Source: Verrucomicrobiota bacterium (GTDB lineage Bacteria > Verrucomicrobiota > Verrucomicrobiia > Opitutales > Opitutaceae). Taken from it: DNA of 64,000 bases. The position numbers and the translations under genes were made by a program. Within the stretch, counting starts at the first letter, position 1, and the number at the start of each line of letters is the position of its first letter. This document shows, one piece after another, positions 7,552 through 16,673 of this stretch. Below the pieces are notes generated by a model that did not search any database, was not told the DNA's origin, and saw only the letters and a list, made by a program, of their open reading frames with translations. The stretch spans positions 1 to 64,000 of the forward strand of contig JAEWIY010000061.1 in assembly GCA_023386835.1 (NCBI GenBank), read 5' to 3'.

Positions 7552-8874
7552 TCAGGCCTGCGCGGGAGACTCCGTGACGCTAGCCTTGGAGACGAGCAAA
7601 TCAAGGGTCTTGTCGAAAATGATCGACTGCTGCACCGAGCGCAGCTGCTCCCGATCCTTCGTCAGCGTCTTGATCAGCTTGTCCGGCGCCTGGCCGGTGC
7701 GCATCGATTCGCGGTAGATGAAGGTATTGATGTCGGACTCGGCGACCTGGACCTTCTCCTTCTCCGCGATCCGGGCGAGGATCAGCTGGCTCTTCACCCG
7801 GCTGGTCGCCGCCTTGCGGGCGTTGTCGTAGATGTCCTTCTTGTCCTTCTCAAATTGCTCCGCCGGCACGCCGCGACGCATGTTTTCCTCGATGAACTGG
7901 CGCAGGACGCTCTGCGTCTCGCCTTCGATCATCGACTCCGGCACGGGGAACTCGACGCGCGAGAGCAGCGCCTCGGTCACCTGACGGCGCTGTTCGGACC
8001 GGTTACGCATCTCCTTCTGCGCCTTGACCTGGTTGCGGATGTTGGTGCGCAACGACTCCAGGTCGTCGACCCGGTTGGCCTTGAAGAACTCTTCGTCCAA
8101 CGGCGGCAGCACGCGCTCGCGCACCTCCTGCACTTCCACCGCGTAAACGGCGGTCTGGCCTGCCAGCTCAGGCACCGGAGCGAAGTCCGCCGGGAACGTG
8201 ATGGTCACATCGCGCTTCTCGCCCGCCTTCAAACCGGCGATCTGCCGTCCAAGGCCGGGGATGAGCCCGTCATGCTCGCCTTCCACCTCTTCCCACGTCT
8301 GCGGGACCTTGCCGTAGATCTGCTTTTCCGGCGCGATCTCGAGAATCGGCTTGTCGTTGACCCGACCTTCGTAGGCGAGCTTCATGTAGTCGCCCTTCTG
8401 CGACGGACGGTCGGCGGCGCGGAAATCCGCACGCTCGCTGCGCATGTTTTCAATCACCCGATCGACTTCCTCGTCGGTCGCTTCGGTCGGCTGAACCTCG
8501 GTCGGGATGTTCTCGTACTCCGGCAGTTCGAAGGTCGGGCGGATGTCAACCGTCACCGTCACCGTCGCGGCGGCGTCGGGCGCCAAGTTGCCCTCTTCCA
8601 CGTTGACGATGTTGAGCACGTCCAACTTGGACTGGTCGATCGCGCTCTTGTACGCCTTGGCAACGACCTTCTGCCGAAACTCACCGTCGATCTCCTTGCT
8701 GAACCGCTTCTGGACCATCGCGGCCGGCGCTTTGCCGGGACGGAACCCAGGCAGCCGAGCCATACGGGCGAACTCAGCCACCACCGCCTGGTGCTCGGCA
8801 GCCACTTCGTCCGCCCCGAGGGCGACGACCAGGCTCTTGCGGGTTTCGGAGACGTCTTGGGTTTCGATGTTCAC
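7552..8874 (-). CDS. tig: Trigger factor, ribosome-associated chaperone and prolyl isomerase
   Basis: About 440 residues from the GTG at 8874. The ribosome-binding segment GFRPGKAP is in the N-terminal domain; then come an FKBP-like domain (roughly residues 150-240, GDYMKLAYEG to ITFPADF) and a long helical C-terminal chaperone domain. The frame extends to a TTG at 8916, but those 14 extra residues (PNSVNKSLFDFPL) are not family-like and that codon overlaps a candidate -10 element, so I prefer 8874. It is the first gene of the tig-clpP-clpX run. A Q-rich tail is lacking, as is usual outside enterobacteria. Confidence 0.93.
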   Translation of the reverse strand: MNIETQDVSETRKSLVVALGADEVAAEHQAVVAEFARMARLPGFRPGKAPAAMVQKRFSKEIDGEFRQKVVAKAYKSAIDQSKLDVLNIVNVEEGNLAPDAAATVTVTVDIRPTFELPEYENIPTEVQPTEATDEEVDRVIENMRSERADFRAADRPSQKGDYMKLAYEGRVNDKPILEIAPEKQIYGKVPQTWEEVEGEHDGLIPGLGRQIAGLKAGEKRDVTITFPADFAPVPELAGQTAVYAVEVQEVRERVLPPLDEEFFKANRVDDLESLRTNIRNQVKAQKEMRNRSEQRRQVTEALLSRVEFPVPESMIEGETQSVLRQFIEENMRRGVPAEQFEKDKKDIYDNARKAATSRVKSQLILARIAEKEKVQVAESDINTFIYRESMRTGQAPDKLIKTLTKDREQLRSVQQSIIFDKTLDLLVSKASVTESPAQA

Positions 8875-8914
8875 GAGCGGAAAATCAAAGAGGCTTTTGT
8901 TGACAGAATTGGGC

Positions 8915-8944
8915 AAATTACGGGCCTCGTACTTGCCCGGTCAA
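8915..8944 (-). promoter_or_regulatory. Candidate promoter for tig-clpP-clpX
   Basis: On the minus strand TTGACC (8939-8944) is followed after 18 bases by TAATTT (8915-8920). The match to sigma-70 boxes is moderate. It would give a leader of about 35 bases to the GTG at 8874. Confidence 0.3.
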
Positions 8945-9018
8945 TGTCGGATTCACGTCGTATCACGCGAGCGAGTTGAGCATTGAGCCCAACGAGACAG
9001 GCCCTGAGTTTGCCCGGG

Positions 9019-9684
9019 ATGGTTTCGCTTCACGACGTGCTCTCCCAACACGGGTCGCTTCTCCTGCTGGATGCAGCTGGCGCGACGGTCCACGCGGGAT
9101 GGCTCCGGTCGGGCCAACCACCGCATTGGCTGGCAGAAACCGAAGAAGCCGGGACCGCGCTGTTCGGACTGGTCCGCCAGCTGGGAGCAGCCAACACGGA
9201 GGCCGGCGCCTTCGTCTTTTGCGAAGGCCCGGGCTCGAACTTGGGCATCCGAACCGCCGCCATGGCGATCCGGACTTGGCAGGCTTTACGCGCCCGACGC
9301 GCTTTCAGCTACCGCAGCCTCGAACTGCTCGCGACAGTACGGGGGCGGCCGGACCTGACCTTCATTGCGGACGCGCGAAAGCAGACTTGGTACACCGTTC
9401 GTGGCGGTGGTCCCAACGGTCCATTGGAGCCGATGGCGCGCGTCGCGCCGGAAGCCTTGCAGGAACCGCTCGCGACGCCAGCCGGGTTTCGCCAATGGTC
9501 CCCGCTGCCGCCGGTCGCTGTAACCTCCATCGATTACGACGTTTCGACGCTCTGGGACGAAGCAGCCTCGAGACCGCTCCTGCGCGAGTGTCCGGAGCCC
9601 GATGCCTATATGAGCGAGGAGCCGCGTTATGCGACGTGGACGCCACGAATTCACCAGAACCCGGCCTCGCCTCCGTCTTCATGA
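9019..9684 (+). CDS. tsaB: TsaB-like tRNA t6A-modification partner (divergent)
   Basis: 221 residues from the ATG at 9019; TTG codons at 8983 or 8976 would give longer forms. The fold signature of TsaB/YeaZ is recognisable: an N-terminal LLLLDAAG strand, CEGPGSNLGIRTA in place of the family's GPGSFTGLR motif, and ADARKQTWYTV matching the usual DARR-x-VY region. TsaB pairs with TsaD to load threonylcarbamoyl onto tRNA A37. The stop overlaps the alr ATG (ATGA), so the two are translationally coupled. The altered glycine-rich motif makes the sequence divergent, but the family call is fairly sure. Confidence 0.75.
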   Translation: MVSLHDVLSQHGSLLLLDAAGATVHAGWLRSGQPPHWLAETEEAGTALFGLVRQLGAANTEAGAFVFCEGPGSNLGIRTAAMAIRTWQALRARRAFSYRSLELLATVRGRPDLTFIADARKQTWYTVRGGGPNGPLEPMARVAPEALQEPLATPAGFRQWSPLPPVAVTSIDYDVSTLWDEAASRPLLRECPEPDAYMSEEPRYATWTPRIHQNPASPPSS

Positions 9685-10829
9685 GTCGGTTCTTGCAACT
9701 GCCCCACCGCTGCTGGGCGGAAATCGACTTGGCGGCCCTCGAACGCAATCTCCGCCTGATCCGCGCCTCGCTGCCGCCGCACATGCGCTATGTGGCCGTC
9801 GTTAAAGCCGATGCCTACGGCCATGGCCTGCATCAAGTCGCCGCCCGGCTCATGCACGCGGGAGCGGACCTGTTTGCCGTAGCGACTTTGGCGGAGGCGG
9901 CGGCGCTTCGCGAAGTCGGTGCCGGCTGGCCGATTCTTGTCCTCAGCCCGGTGACTCCGCAGGAGGACCGTTACCTGGTCGCCGCGAATGTGGCCGCCAC
10001 CGTTTCCTCGCTGGAGGAGGTGCAGCGCTTTGAAACAGCCGCGCGCACCGTCGGCAGCATCGTCGACGTGCACCTGAAAGTCGACACCGGCATGGGTCGT
10101 CTCGGCGTGTGGCACGAACAGGTCGGCCCGGTTTACGATGCCCTCGTCGCCGCGCCGCATCTGCGGCTGGCCGGAATTTTCACGCACTTCGCCAGCCCTG
10201 ACGAAAGCCCGACGTTCACCCGCGAGCAGCGCCGGCGCTTTCTGCACGCCCTGCAGCAATGCGCGGGTCTAGATCCGGCGCGGTTGCTGGTCCACGCCGA
10301 CAACAGCGCCGGACTTGAGACCATCGAACGCGCCGGACCCTTTAACGCCGTCCGTGTGGGCCTGCTGCAATTTGGCGTGCTGCCCAACAAGGATTCTCTC
10401 CTCGCCGACGTGCGCACGGAGCCGGTCTTCAGTTTCCGGACCCGAGTCGGGCTGGTGAAGACCCTACCCCAAGGCACTGGTATCAGTTACGGCAGTACAC
10501 ACGTGCTCCGCCGCGAAAGCCGCATCGCCGTGCTCACCGCCGGTTATGGGGACGGCTTGCCGCGCGCGCTGAGCAATCGCGGCGAGGTGCTCATCCGCGG
10601 ACAACGGTGTGCCATCCTTGGTCGGGTCACGATGGACCAGACCATTGTCGACGTGACGAACGTGCCGGAGGTCGTCGCCGGTGACGACGTCGTCCTGGTC
10701 GGCCGCCAGGGTGATGCCGAGATGACCCTGGCGGAGTTCAGCCGCCGCGCCGACACGATCCCGTGGGAGACACTCTGCTCCGTGACGAAACGCGTGCCGC
10801 GGGTTTACCGCACGTCACTGGGTCTCTAA
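9681..10829 (+). CDS. alr: Alanine racemase
   Basis: 382 residues. It has the PLP-lysine motif VVKADAYGHG near residue 39 and the catalytic tyrosine motif GISYGSTHVL in the C-terminal domain. TIM-barrel strands (VDVHLKVDTGMGRLG, GIFTHFASPDE) and the C-terminal beta domain (VTMDQTIVDVT) are intact. It makes D-alanine for peptidoglycan. The start ATG at 9681 overlaps the tsaB stop by four bases. The open frame runs back to 8976, but the upstream part is an out-of-frame shadow of tsaB and is excluded. Confidence 0.97.
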   Translation: MSRFLQLPHRCWAEIDLAALERNLRLIRASLPPHMRYVAVVKADAYGHGLHQVAARLMHAGADLFAVATLAEAAALREVGAGWPILVLSPVTPQEDRYLVAANVAATVSSLEEVQRFETAARTVGSIVDVHLKVDTGMGRLGVWHEQVGPVYDALVAAPHLRLAGIFTHFASPDESPTFTREQRRRFLHALQQCAGLDPARLLVHADNSAGLETIERAGPFNAVRVGLLQFGVLPNKDSLLADVRTEPVFSFRTRVGLVKTLPQGTGISYGSTHVLRRESRIAVLTAGYGDGLPRALSNRGEVLIRGQRCAILGRVTMDQTIVDVTNVPEVVAGDDVVLVGRQGDAEMTLAEFSRRADTIPWETLCSVTKRVPRVYRTSLGL

Positions 10830-10948
10830 ACACAGGTGAGGTGTGGGGCGGCGCGGGCCGAGGCGGATTCCACCTGAGTGCGCGTTTCGGCCGACCACTC
10901 TGCGATGCAGGTCCGGCAGCGCACGGCTGACGGAACGACCGCTGGAAG

Positions 10949-12910
10949 TCAGGACTCCGCGCGTTTCTGCGCGTCGGCTTCGATCAGCGCCTTCACCCGG
11001 TTCAACTCCGCCTCGACGGCGTGCTTCACCTGACGCAAATCGGCGTCGGCCGGAACGTCGGCGCGGGCGAAAACATAGAACTTCATCTTCGGCTCCGTGC
11101 CACTGCCGCGCGCCGCGAAGGTGTAGCCGTTCGACAGGGTGACAAAGTAAAGATCCTGCTTCGGAATCTCCTCTCCGTCGGCGTCGTGCAACGTCTGCCG
11201 GCCGAAATCCTGAAACTGCGTCACCCCCACGTCGCCAAACGCCGTGGGCGGCGAAGAGCGGTAGGTCTCAAGAATGCGCTTGATCTTGGCCGCGCCCGAC
11301 GCGCCTTCGTAGTAGAGGTTGATCGTTCCCTCGAGGTGGTATCCGTGCTGGCGGTACAGCGCATCGAGCCGGTCCAGCACCGTCTCACCGCGGCTCTTCG
11401 CCCACGCGCACAGTTCCGCGAACATGAGGCAGGCCGCGTTGGCATCCTTGTCGCGCACGTAGTCGTTGGGAAGATACCCGTAACTTTCCTCCGTGCCGAA
11501 CGCGAAGAACGTGCTGTGCTTCATCAACAGCTTCGCCCGCGTCGCGAACTCGGTCGCGTCATAGTTGAGCGCCAGCCCTTCCGTCTCCAGGAGGTGGCGT
11601 CGCAGTTGCTCCTCGTAACCGCGCATCTTGGCGGCGATCCACTTGAAACCCGTCAGGGTGTTGATGACCTTGACTCCGTGCGCGCGGCCGATCGCGTCCT
11701 GCAGCGGCGTTGTGACGAAGGTCTTGACCAGGGCCACGCGGTCGGAGCCCTGGGCCGGCACCCAGCCGACTTCCTTGTACTTCGTCAGCCGGTAATCGGC
11801 GATGAGCGCTCCGATCTGGTTGCCGGTCAGCAGGTGCATCTTGCCGTCCGGGCCCGCCACGGCACAGCCCATCCGATCGCTGTCGGGATCGGTCGCGAGC
11901 ACCACGTCGAGCTTCTCGGCCTCGGCCACCTTGACGGCGAGGGCGAGCGCCTCGGCGTTTTCAGGATTCGGTGATTTGACGGTTGGGAAGCGCGAATCGA
12001 ATTCCTTCTGCTCGTCGAGTTCGCGGACCGTGCAGCCGGCCTGCCGCAACAGCGGCACCGAGGTGATGCCGCCGGTGCCGTGAATCGGCGTGAAGGCGAC
12101 CTTGAGCGACGCCTGCCGGATGACGGCCGGATCGATGACCGCGCGGGCCGCCACCGCATGGTAGGCCGCATCCGCCGCCGGACCGAGCGTCACAACGCGC
12201 GACAGGTCGACCTCGAGGTATTCACTTAGTTCGGACAGCGGCACGGCATTCACCTGCTCGACGATGCCCTTGTCGTGCGGCGCGATGACTTGCGCGCCAT
12301 CGTCGAAGTAGGCCTTGAAGCCGTTGTCGTGGGGCGGGTTGTGGCTGGCCGTAATCACGACGCCGCAGTGCGCGCGCAGCCAGCGCACACTGAAGCTGAG
12401 CTGCGGCGTGGAGCGTGGCCCGTCGAAAATGAAGGCGTTGCCGCCCAGGCGCGTCCAGGTTGACGCGGCCAGTTCGGTGAAGTGCCGCGAGAAATGCCGC
12501 ACATCATGGCCCATCACGAGCGTCGGCACCTCCGTGCGTTCACTGCGCTCGAGGTGCAGACGGACGTAGCGGAAAAGACCGATGACGGCGCGAATGAGCG
12601 TGAAGTCATTCAGCATGTTCGCGCCGGCCGCGGCGTGCTCAGGCGTGTCCTGCGGCCCGGGAGCGCCGCGCTCCACATCGGTGAGCACACGACCGATCGT
12701 GCGACCGCGCATGCCGCCCGTGCCGAACTCGAGGTAGCGATAGAAACGGTCGTTGAGTTCCGACCAAGCCTCGCGTTCGACCAGTTCCTCGATGCTGGCG
12801 CTGACCCAGGCCGGCAGTCCCGCCTGAAGCCAGGCGGTGAGGTTTTCGACAGAACTGGGCAACAGCCGGTCAACCGTGCCGGCTGACTTAATCTTCTCGA
12901 GGGTACTCAT
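10949..12910 (-). CDS. Phospho-sugar mutase (phosphoglucomutase/phosphomannomutase family)
   Basis: 653 residues, the long form seen in PgcA-like and eukaryotic PGM2-like enzymes. The phosphoserine loop is ITASHNPPHDNG, the metal loop is DPDSDRMG, the sugar-specificity loop is GTEESYGY and the C-terminal phosphate-binding loop is RGSGTEPKMKFY. It interconverts hexose 1- and 6-phosphates; glucose versus mannose preference cannot be read from sequence. The next gene upstream on the same strand is a UTP-sugar pyrophosphorylase, which would consume the product, so the pair probably supplies UDP-sugars. Confidence 0.93.
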   Translation of the reverse strand: MSTLEKIKSAGTVDRLLPSSVENLTAWLQAGLPAWVSASIEELVEREAWSELNDRFYRYLEFGTGGMRGRTIGRVLTDVERGAPGPQDTPEHAAAGANMLNDFTLIRAVIGLFRYVRLHLERSERTEVPTLVMGHDVRHFSRHFTELAASTWTRLGGNAFIFDGPRSTPQLSFSVRWLRAHCGVVITASHNPPHDNGFKAYFDDGAQVIAPHDKGIVEQVNAVPLSELSEYLEVDLSRVVTLGPAADAAYHAVAARAVIDPAVIRQASLKVAFTPIHGTGGITSVPLLRQAGCTVRELDEQKEFDSRFPTVKSPNPENAEALALAVKVAEAEKLDVVLATDPDSDRMGCAVAGPDGKMHLLTGNQIGALIADYRLTKYKEVGWVPAQGSDRVALVKTFVTTPLQDAIGRAHGVKVINTLTGFKWIAAKMRGYEEQLRRHLLETEGLALNYDATEFATRAKLLMKHSTFFAFGTEESYGYLPNDYVRDKDANAACLMFAELCAWAKSRGETVLDRLDALYRQHGYHLEGTINLYYEGASGAAKIKRILETYRSSPPTAFGDVGVTQFQDFGRQTLHDADGEEIPKQDLYFVTLSNGYTFAARGSGTEPKMKFYVFARADVPADADLRQVKHAVEAELNRVKALIEADAQKRAES

Positions 12911-12949
12911 GACGGAAGGGACGAAAGGTGCGAACGGCGGGCGGCGCGT

Positions 12950-14371
12950 CTATTCGAGGACGGTGCCTTCTTGGATTCGGGGCGCCGGCCTCCGCGACGC
13001 CCACGACTCGGCAAAACTGGCCTCATCGTATCCAAAGCTCGGCGACACTTCAAAGGTCACCGCGGGCAGGCCGCTGTCGTCGACGGGCACGCCGGCGCCC
13101 TGGGCGTTCGCCCAGCGGGCGAACTGGCGCAGCTGGTCGGCGCGGCAGGACGCCGGCGAGTCGACGCCCTCGGCGTTCTTCACCGGCGAAAAATCGTCCG
13201 CCCGTCGCGTCTCGATCACCAGCGGATGACGAGCAAACGGGAGCGCGTCGAAGACAAACATCTCAAACTTAATCCCGTTCGGCTGCGACGGCTTCACCGG
13301 CTGTCCAGCGGCATCGATCGTCGCGATCTTCTTGTCCGCGCGATGGAAGGGCAGTGATGCCTCCGTACCGGCCCGGGCGAGCCGCCGGACAAAGTTCCGA
13401 TCGAGGATGTGAATCGCGATGCTGCCCGCGAGGTAACGCAGCCGGCCGGTGGCCGGGTCGACCTGCTTCTGCAACTCCATCGGCAGATCCGAATACTCCA
13501 CGACCACGAGTCGGCCGTCCTGCTGGCAGAAGTGCCCAAGTTTTTCCTCCGGGTAGGCTTTCGGCACCATCTTGCTCGACATCTCCGAGCCGCGGCGCAG
13601 GTGCCAGCCGATGAACGCCGGGTCGATGCAGCGGACCAGCGGGTTATCGACTTGGAAATAGCTGATCACGTCGATACCGGCCTTTTCCATGCGATCGAGC
13701 GCGCCGCTCCGATCGAGCGCCCGCAGCGAACCGCCGTGGCCGTCCGGCGAAAGGGCAATGCTGCCCCGCGCCTCGAGCATGATCTTCCCCTCGCGATCGA
13801 CCGCCGGCATGCGGCCTTGGCGGAAAAACATGACGGCGGATTCGCCCAAGCCGAAGAAATCATGCTCCCGGAAAAACGCCTCCGTCGCCGCGTGATTCTG
13901 ATGGCTCGTCATGATGAACCACGGAATTGGACGGCCGTAACGTTGGCCGGCGGCACGGATCTTCTCCGCGAACACCTGAAACAACGTCTTCTGCCGCACT
14001 GGCGTAACCGGGAAGGTGCCCTTCGGGCCATCGTAGCCCAGACGCGTGCCCTGCCCGCCCGCCACGGTGAACGCCGCCACCCGGCCGGCCCGCAACGCCT
14101 CCTCCCCCACCCGGACGGCCTCAGCCCACTCTTGAGCGTTGCCTCCGTTCTCCGGCAACGGTTCGTACGGGGCTGGCTCCAGTCCGTCCAAGTTGACGGC
14201 GGCCGCCTGGTTATCGATCAGCGTGCGCTTCAGCTCGGCGATCTCGGCGAGATCGATCTCCGCGGCCTGCTCAAGCAGCGTCTTCTGTTCTTCGGCCGAG
14301 AGGCGATCGAAGAACGCAAACACCTGCCCCTGACCCGCTCGCTGAAACGATTCGATTAACTGCTTGGACAT
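12950..14371 (-). CDS. UDP-sugar pyrophosphorylase, UAP1/UDPGP family
   Basis: 473 residues from the ATG at 14371 (MSKQLIESFQ); the frame runs 36 residues further up but that part is basic and unlike the family. The nucleotide-binding motif VAGGQGTRLGYDGPKGTFPV is diagnostic. Other UAP1-type elements are WFIMTSHQNHAAT, YFQVDNPLVRCIDPAFIG and the uridine-site region SKMVPKAYPEEKLG. It makes UDP-GlcNAc or UDP-glucose from the sugar 1-phosphate; the eukaryotic-like architecture leaves the substrate open. It lies 39 bp upstream of the mutase on the same strand. Confidence 0.92.
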   Translation of the reverse strand: MSKQLIESFQRAGQGQVFAFFDRLSAEEQKTLLEQAAEIDLAEIAELKRTLIDNQAAAVNLDGLEPAPYEPLPENGGNAQEWAEAVRVGEEALRAGRVAAFTVAGGQGTRLGYDGPKGTFPVTPVRQKTLFQVFAEKIRAAGQRYGRPIPWFIMTSHQNHAATEAFFREHDFFGLGESAVMFFRQGRMPAVDREGKIMLEARGSIALSPDGHGGSLRALDRSGALDRMEKAGIDVISYFQVDNPLVRCIDPAFIGWHLRRGSEMSSKMVPKAYPEEKLGHFCQQDGRLVVVEYSDLPMELQKQVDPATGRLRYLAGSIAIHILDRNFVRRLARAGTEASLPFHRADKKIATIDAAGQPVKPSQPNGIKFEMFVFDALPFARHPLVIETRRADDFSPVKNAEGVDSPASCRADQLRQFARWANAQGAGVPVDDSGLPAVTFEVSPSFGYDEASFAESWASRRPAPRIQEGTVLE

Positions 14372-14494
14372 GGGAAGCGGAAAGAACCATGGAATCAGGT
14401 TTCGTTCCCCGTCACGCAAGGGGTTTTTGTCCGGGCGCTTCGGGTGCGTCGAGACACGCCGCCGCGAGCAAACGAGCACCGCAACGCCACCGCA

Positions 14495-14791
14495 TCAGGG
14501 GGCGCCCCGGGTCGCCTCAAAACGGAAGATCTGCTCGTCGGGTTTGGCGTAACCGAGCCGCCGGCGGATCACCATCTCCACGTAAGCAGGATCTTCGCGC
14601 AACCGGCGGAGGATCTCCTCCTGCTCCCGCAACCGCACTTTGGCCAACGCCAGTCGCTCCGAAGTGACGCGCTCCGCCTCCTGCAACTGCAGGTACTCGG
14701 AACGCGTTCGGATGAAGTACAAGGTCGACGCCGCCGCCACGCTGACAAACAGCAGCAGATAAACGGCAATGATCAGGCGGCGGATGAACAC
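14495..14791 (-). CDS. ftsB: FtsB/DivIC-like septum formation initiator
   Basis: 98 residues from a GTG. One N-terminal membrane segment (RRLIIAVYLLLFVSVAAAS) is followed by a coiled coil (about residues 30-66, LQLQEAERVTSERLALAKVR) and the conserved tail EEILRRLREDPAYVEMVIRRRLGYAKPDE, with the family's R-x-LGY-x-x-P/K-x-E/D motif. Such proteins bridge FtsL and FtsQ at the divisome. It is the first gene of the minus run leading to the pyrophosphorylase and the mutase, with a 123-bp gap. Confidence 0.88.
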   Translation of the reverse strand: MFIRRLIIAVYLLLFVSVAAASTLYFIRTRSEYLQLQEAERVTSERLALAKVRLREQEEILRRLREDPAYVEMVIRRRLGYAKPDEQIFRFEATRGAP

Positions 14792-14965
14792 GATGGCAGT
14801 GACTCGATCACACGAACGCGGACGGACGGGTCAACCGAACACGCGCACTTTCAACGGTGCCGACGCCCGAATGGGTTACGGACCCGCTTGGAAAAAATTC
14901 CTGATCCTCCGTCTGTCCGGGATTTAAGCGTGCGTTTTGCATTCGGTTAGTTACGCCCAACGCGC

Positions 14966-15781
14966 ATGTATCAGGGCTTCTATGGCCTGACCGAGCTGCC
15001 GTTTAACATCACGCCCGACCCGAAGTTCCTGTACCTCAGCCCCACGCACCAGGAGGCGCTGCAGCATTTGAAGTACGGGCTGCAGGAGCGGAAGGGGTTC
15101 ATCGTGCTCGTCGGCGAGGTGGGTTGCGGCAAGACCACCATCTGCCGCCGGTTGCTCAACGAACTGGACGCCGAGCGGTTCGACACGGCGTTGATCCTCA
15201 ATCCCCGGATCACCGAGACGCAGATGCTGAAGGCGATCCTGATGGAACTGGGTGAGACCCGGATCGGCCGCAACCCGGTGGACCTCGTCGCCCAGATCAA
15301 CCGTGTCCTGCTCGAGCGGATCGGCCGGGGGCGCGACATCGTCCTGATCGTTGACGAGGCGCAAAACCTCACGTTTGAAGTGCTCGAGCAGCTGCGGCTG
15401 CTGTCGAACCTCGAAACCGACAAACAAAAGCTGCTGCAGATCGTGCTGATGGGGCAACCGGAGCTGAAGGACGTCCTCGCCCAGCCGGAACTGCGGCAAT
15501 TGCGGCAACGTGTCCTCGTCCACTATGAGCTGAACCCCCTGACGCGCAGCGACGTGGATCATTATGTTCGCCACCGGCTCGTGCTCGCGGGCAGCCAAGG
15601 CCGTCCCTATTTCACGCGCGCAGCCTTACGCCGGATCCACAGCTACAGCCGGGGAATCCCGCGCATCATCAATAATCTTTGCGACAAGGCGCTCCTCGCG
15701 GCCTTTATTCGCGAGTCTGACGAAGTAAACTATTGGGATGTGCGCCGCGCGATCAAAGACATCGGCCGCCTTACGTTCTAA
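14966..15781 (+). CDS. ExeA/GspA-like AAA ATPase
   Basis: 271 residues. It begins with the family hallmark MYQGFYGLTELPFNITPDP and the FLYLSP-x-H-x-EAL segment, then Walker A GEVGCGKT (50-57), Walker B IVLIVDEAQN and an arginine-containing C-terminal helical part ending in RIHSYSRGIPRIINNLCDKA. In type II secretion the GspA ATPase works with GspB to assemble the secretin through peptidoglycan. No C-terminal peptidoglycan-binding domain is present, so this is the short, ATPase-only form. A GspB-like gene follows 24 bp later. Confidence 0.9.
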   Translation: MYQGFYGLTELPFNITPDPKFLYLSPTHQEALQHLKYGLQERKGFIVLVGEVGCGKTTICRRLLNELDAERFDTALILNPRITETQMLKAILMELGETRIGRNPVDLVAQINRVLLERIGRGRDIVLIVDEAQNLTFEVLEQLRLLSNLETDKQKLLQIVLMGQPELKDVLAQPELRQLRQRVLVHYELNPLTRSDVDHYVRHRLVLAGSQGRPYFTRAALRRIHSYSRGIPRIINNLCDKALLAAFIRESDEVNYWDVRRAIKDIGRLTF

Positions 15782-15805
15782 ACCCTCCACTCCGCTGCCT
15801 CCGCC

Positions 15806-16603
15806 ATGAGTCTCATCAACGAAGCGCTGAAGAAAGCCCAGCGGAACCGCGACCCTCATCCCAGCATCGCCGGGCCCGGTGCGTCCGACCCCTTGCCGGG
15901 GCCACCGATCTACGCGAAGCCGCGTTCACACTTCGCCCATCCGCTGCTGGTCGCGCTCGCGACAGTCGGCGTCTGCGCGCTGCTCGGGGGCGGCGCGTTC
16001 GTTTGGATAAACCGACCGGCGGCCCAGGAAGCCGCCGGGCCGTCGGTGGTCAGCGTTTCGCCAAGTGGCGCCCCCGGAGCCGTTCCCGCCTCCGCCGCCG
16101 CGCCGGCGGGTAGCGCCTCCTCTGCGGACCCGGTCGTCAGCCTCAGCACCGGAGTGGCAGCCCCAACGTCATCCGCGTCGGACGCCGCGCCCGTGGCCAG
16201 CGAAGCGCCGGTGATTTCAGCGTCGGCTGCGCCGGCGAGCGGTGCCCCAGCTGTGATCACCGTTGCCCCGGCCCAGCAGCCGGCTGTCGCCGAGCCCGTC
16301 GTCACGCCGGCGCCAGTTGTTGGTTCGGCGAACCCGGGGGTTCAACCGGCGGCGACGGGCACCGCTACACGGGTGACGCCCAGCGTTCCGACGGAGAACC
16401 CCGCCGCGGTGGCTTTTATCGAAGCACTGCGGGTCACGGGGGTACGCGCTTCCGCTTCTGATCCGAAGGTGCTCATGAACGACCGGGTCTACCGTCAGCA
16501 GGACATTGTTCACCGCGAGTTGAACCTGCGACTGATCCGCATTGAGCCGCATACCCTGACGTTCACCGACGACTCCGGCTTCGTGTACACAAAGTCGATC
16601 TAG
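15806..16603 (+). CDS. GspB-like membrane-anchored protein
   Basis: 265 residues. Residues 1-14 (MSLINEALKKAQRN) match the cytoplasmic N-terminus typical of GspB/ExeB partners of ExeA. A single membrane segment spans about 45-68. Residues about 71-205 are a low-complexity Ala/Ser/Pro/Val linker suited to crossing the periplasm. The C-terminal ~60 residues (VLMNDRVYRQQDIVHRELN onward) resemble the GspB C-terminal domain. With the preceding ATPase it probably forms the GspAB complex of a secretion or pilus system whose other genes are not in this window. Confidence 0.8.
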   Translation: MSLINEALKKAQRNRDPHPSIAGPGASDPLPGPPIYAKPRSHFAHPLLVALATVGVCALLGGGAFVWINRPAAQEAAGPSVVSVSPSGAPGAVPASAAAPAGSASSADPVVSLSTGVAAPTSSASDAAPVASEAPVISASAAPASGAPAVITVAPAQQPAVAEPVVTPAPVVGSANPGVQPAATGTATRVTPSVPTENPAAVAFIEALRVTGVRASASDPKVLMNDRVYRQQDIVHRELNLRLIRIEPHTLTFTDDSGFVYTKSI

Positions 16604-16673
16604 CGGATGGTCGCCGCCCACGGGAGCCGGACGACTATTCATTTCGTTGGTGCAGCGACCGGTCCGGGAAGCG

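Noticed and set aside
9681..10829. Reading alr as fused to an N-terminal domain from 8976
   Set aside because: The upstream 235 codons are the out-of-frame shadow of tsaB; the alr ATG overlaps the tsaB stop and starts family-typical sequence.
16070..16420. Ala/Pro/Ser low-complexity stretch as a DNA repeat
   Set aside because: It is the periplasmic linker of the GspB-like protein; the codons vary and there is no tandem DNA unit.
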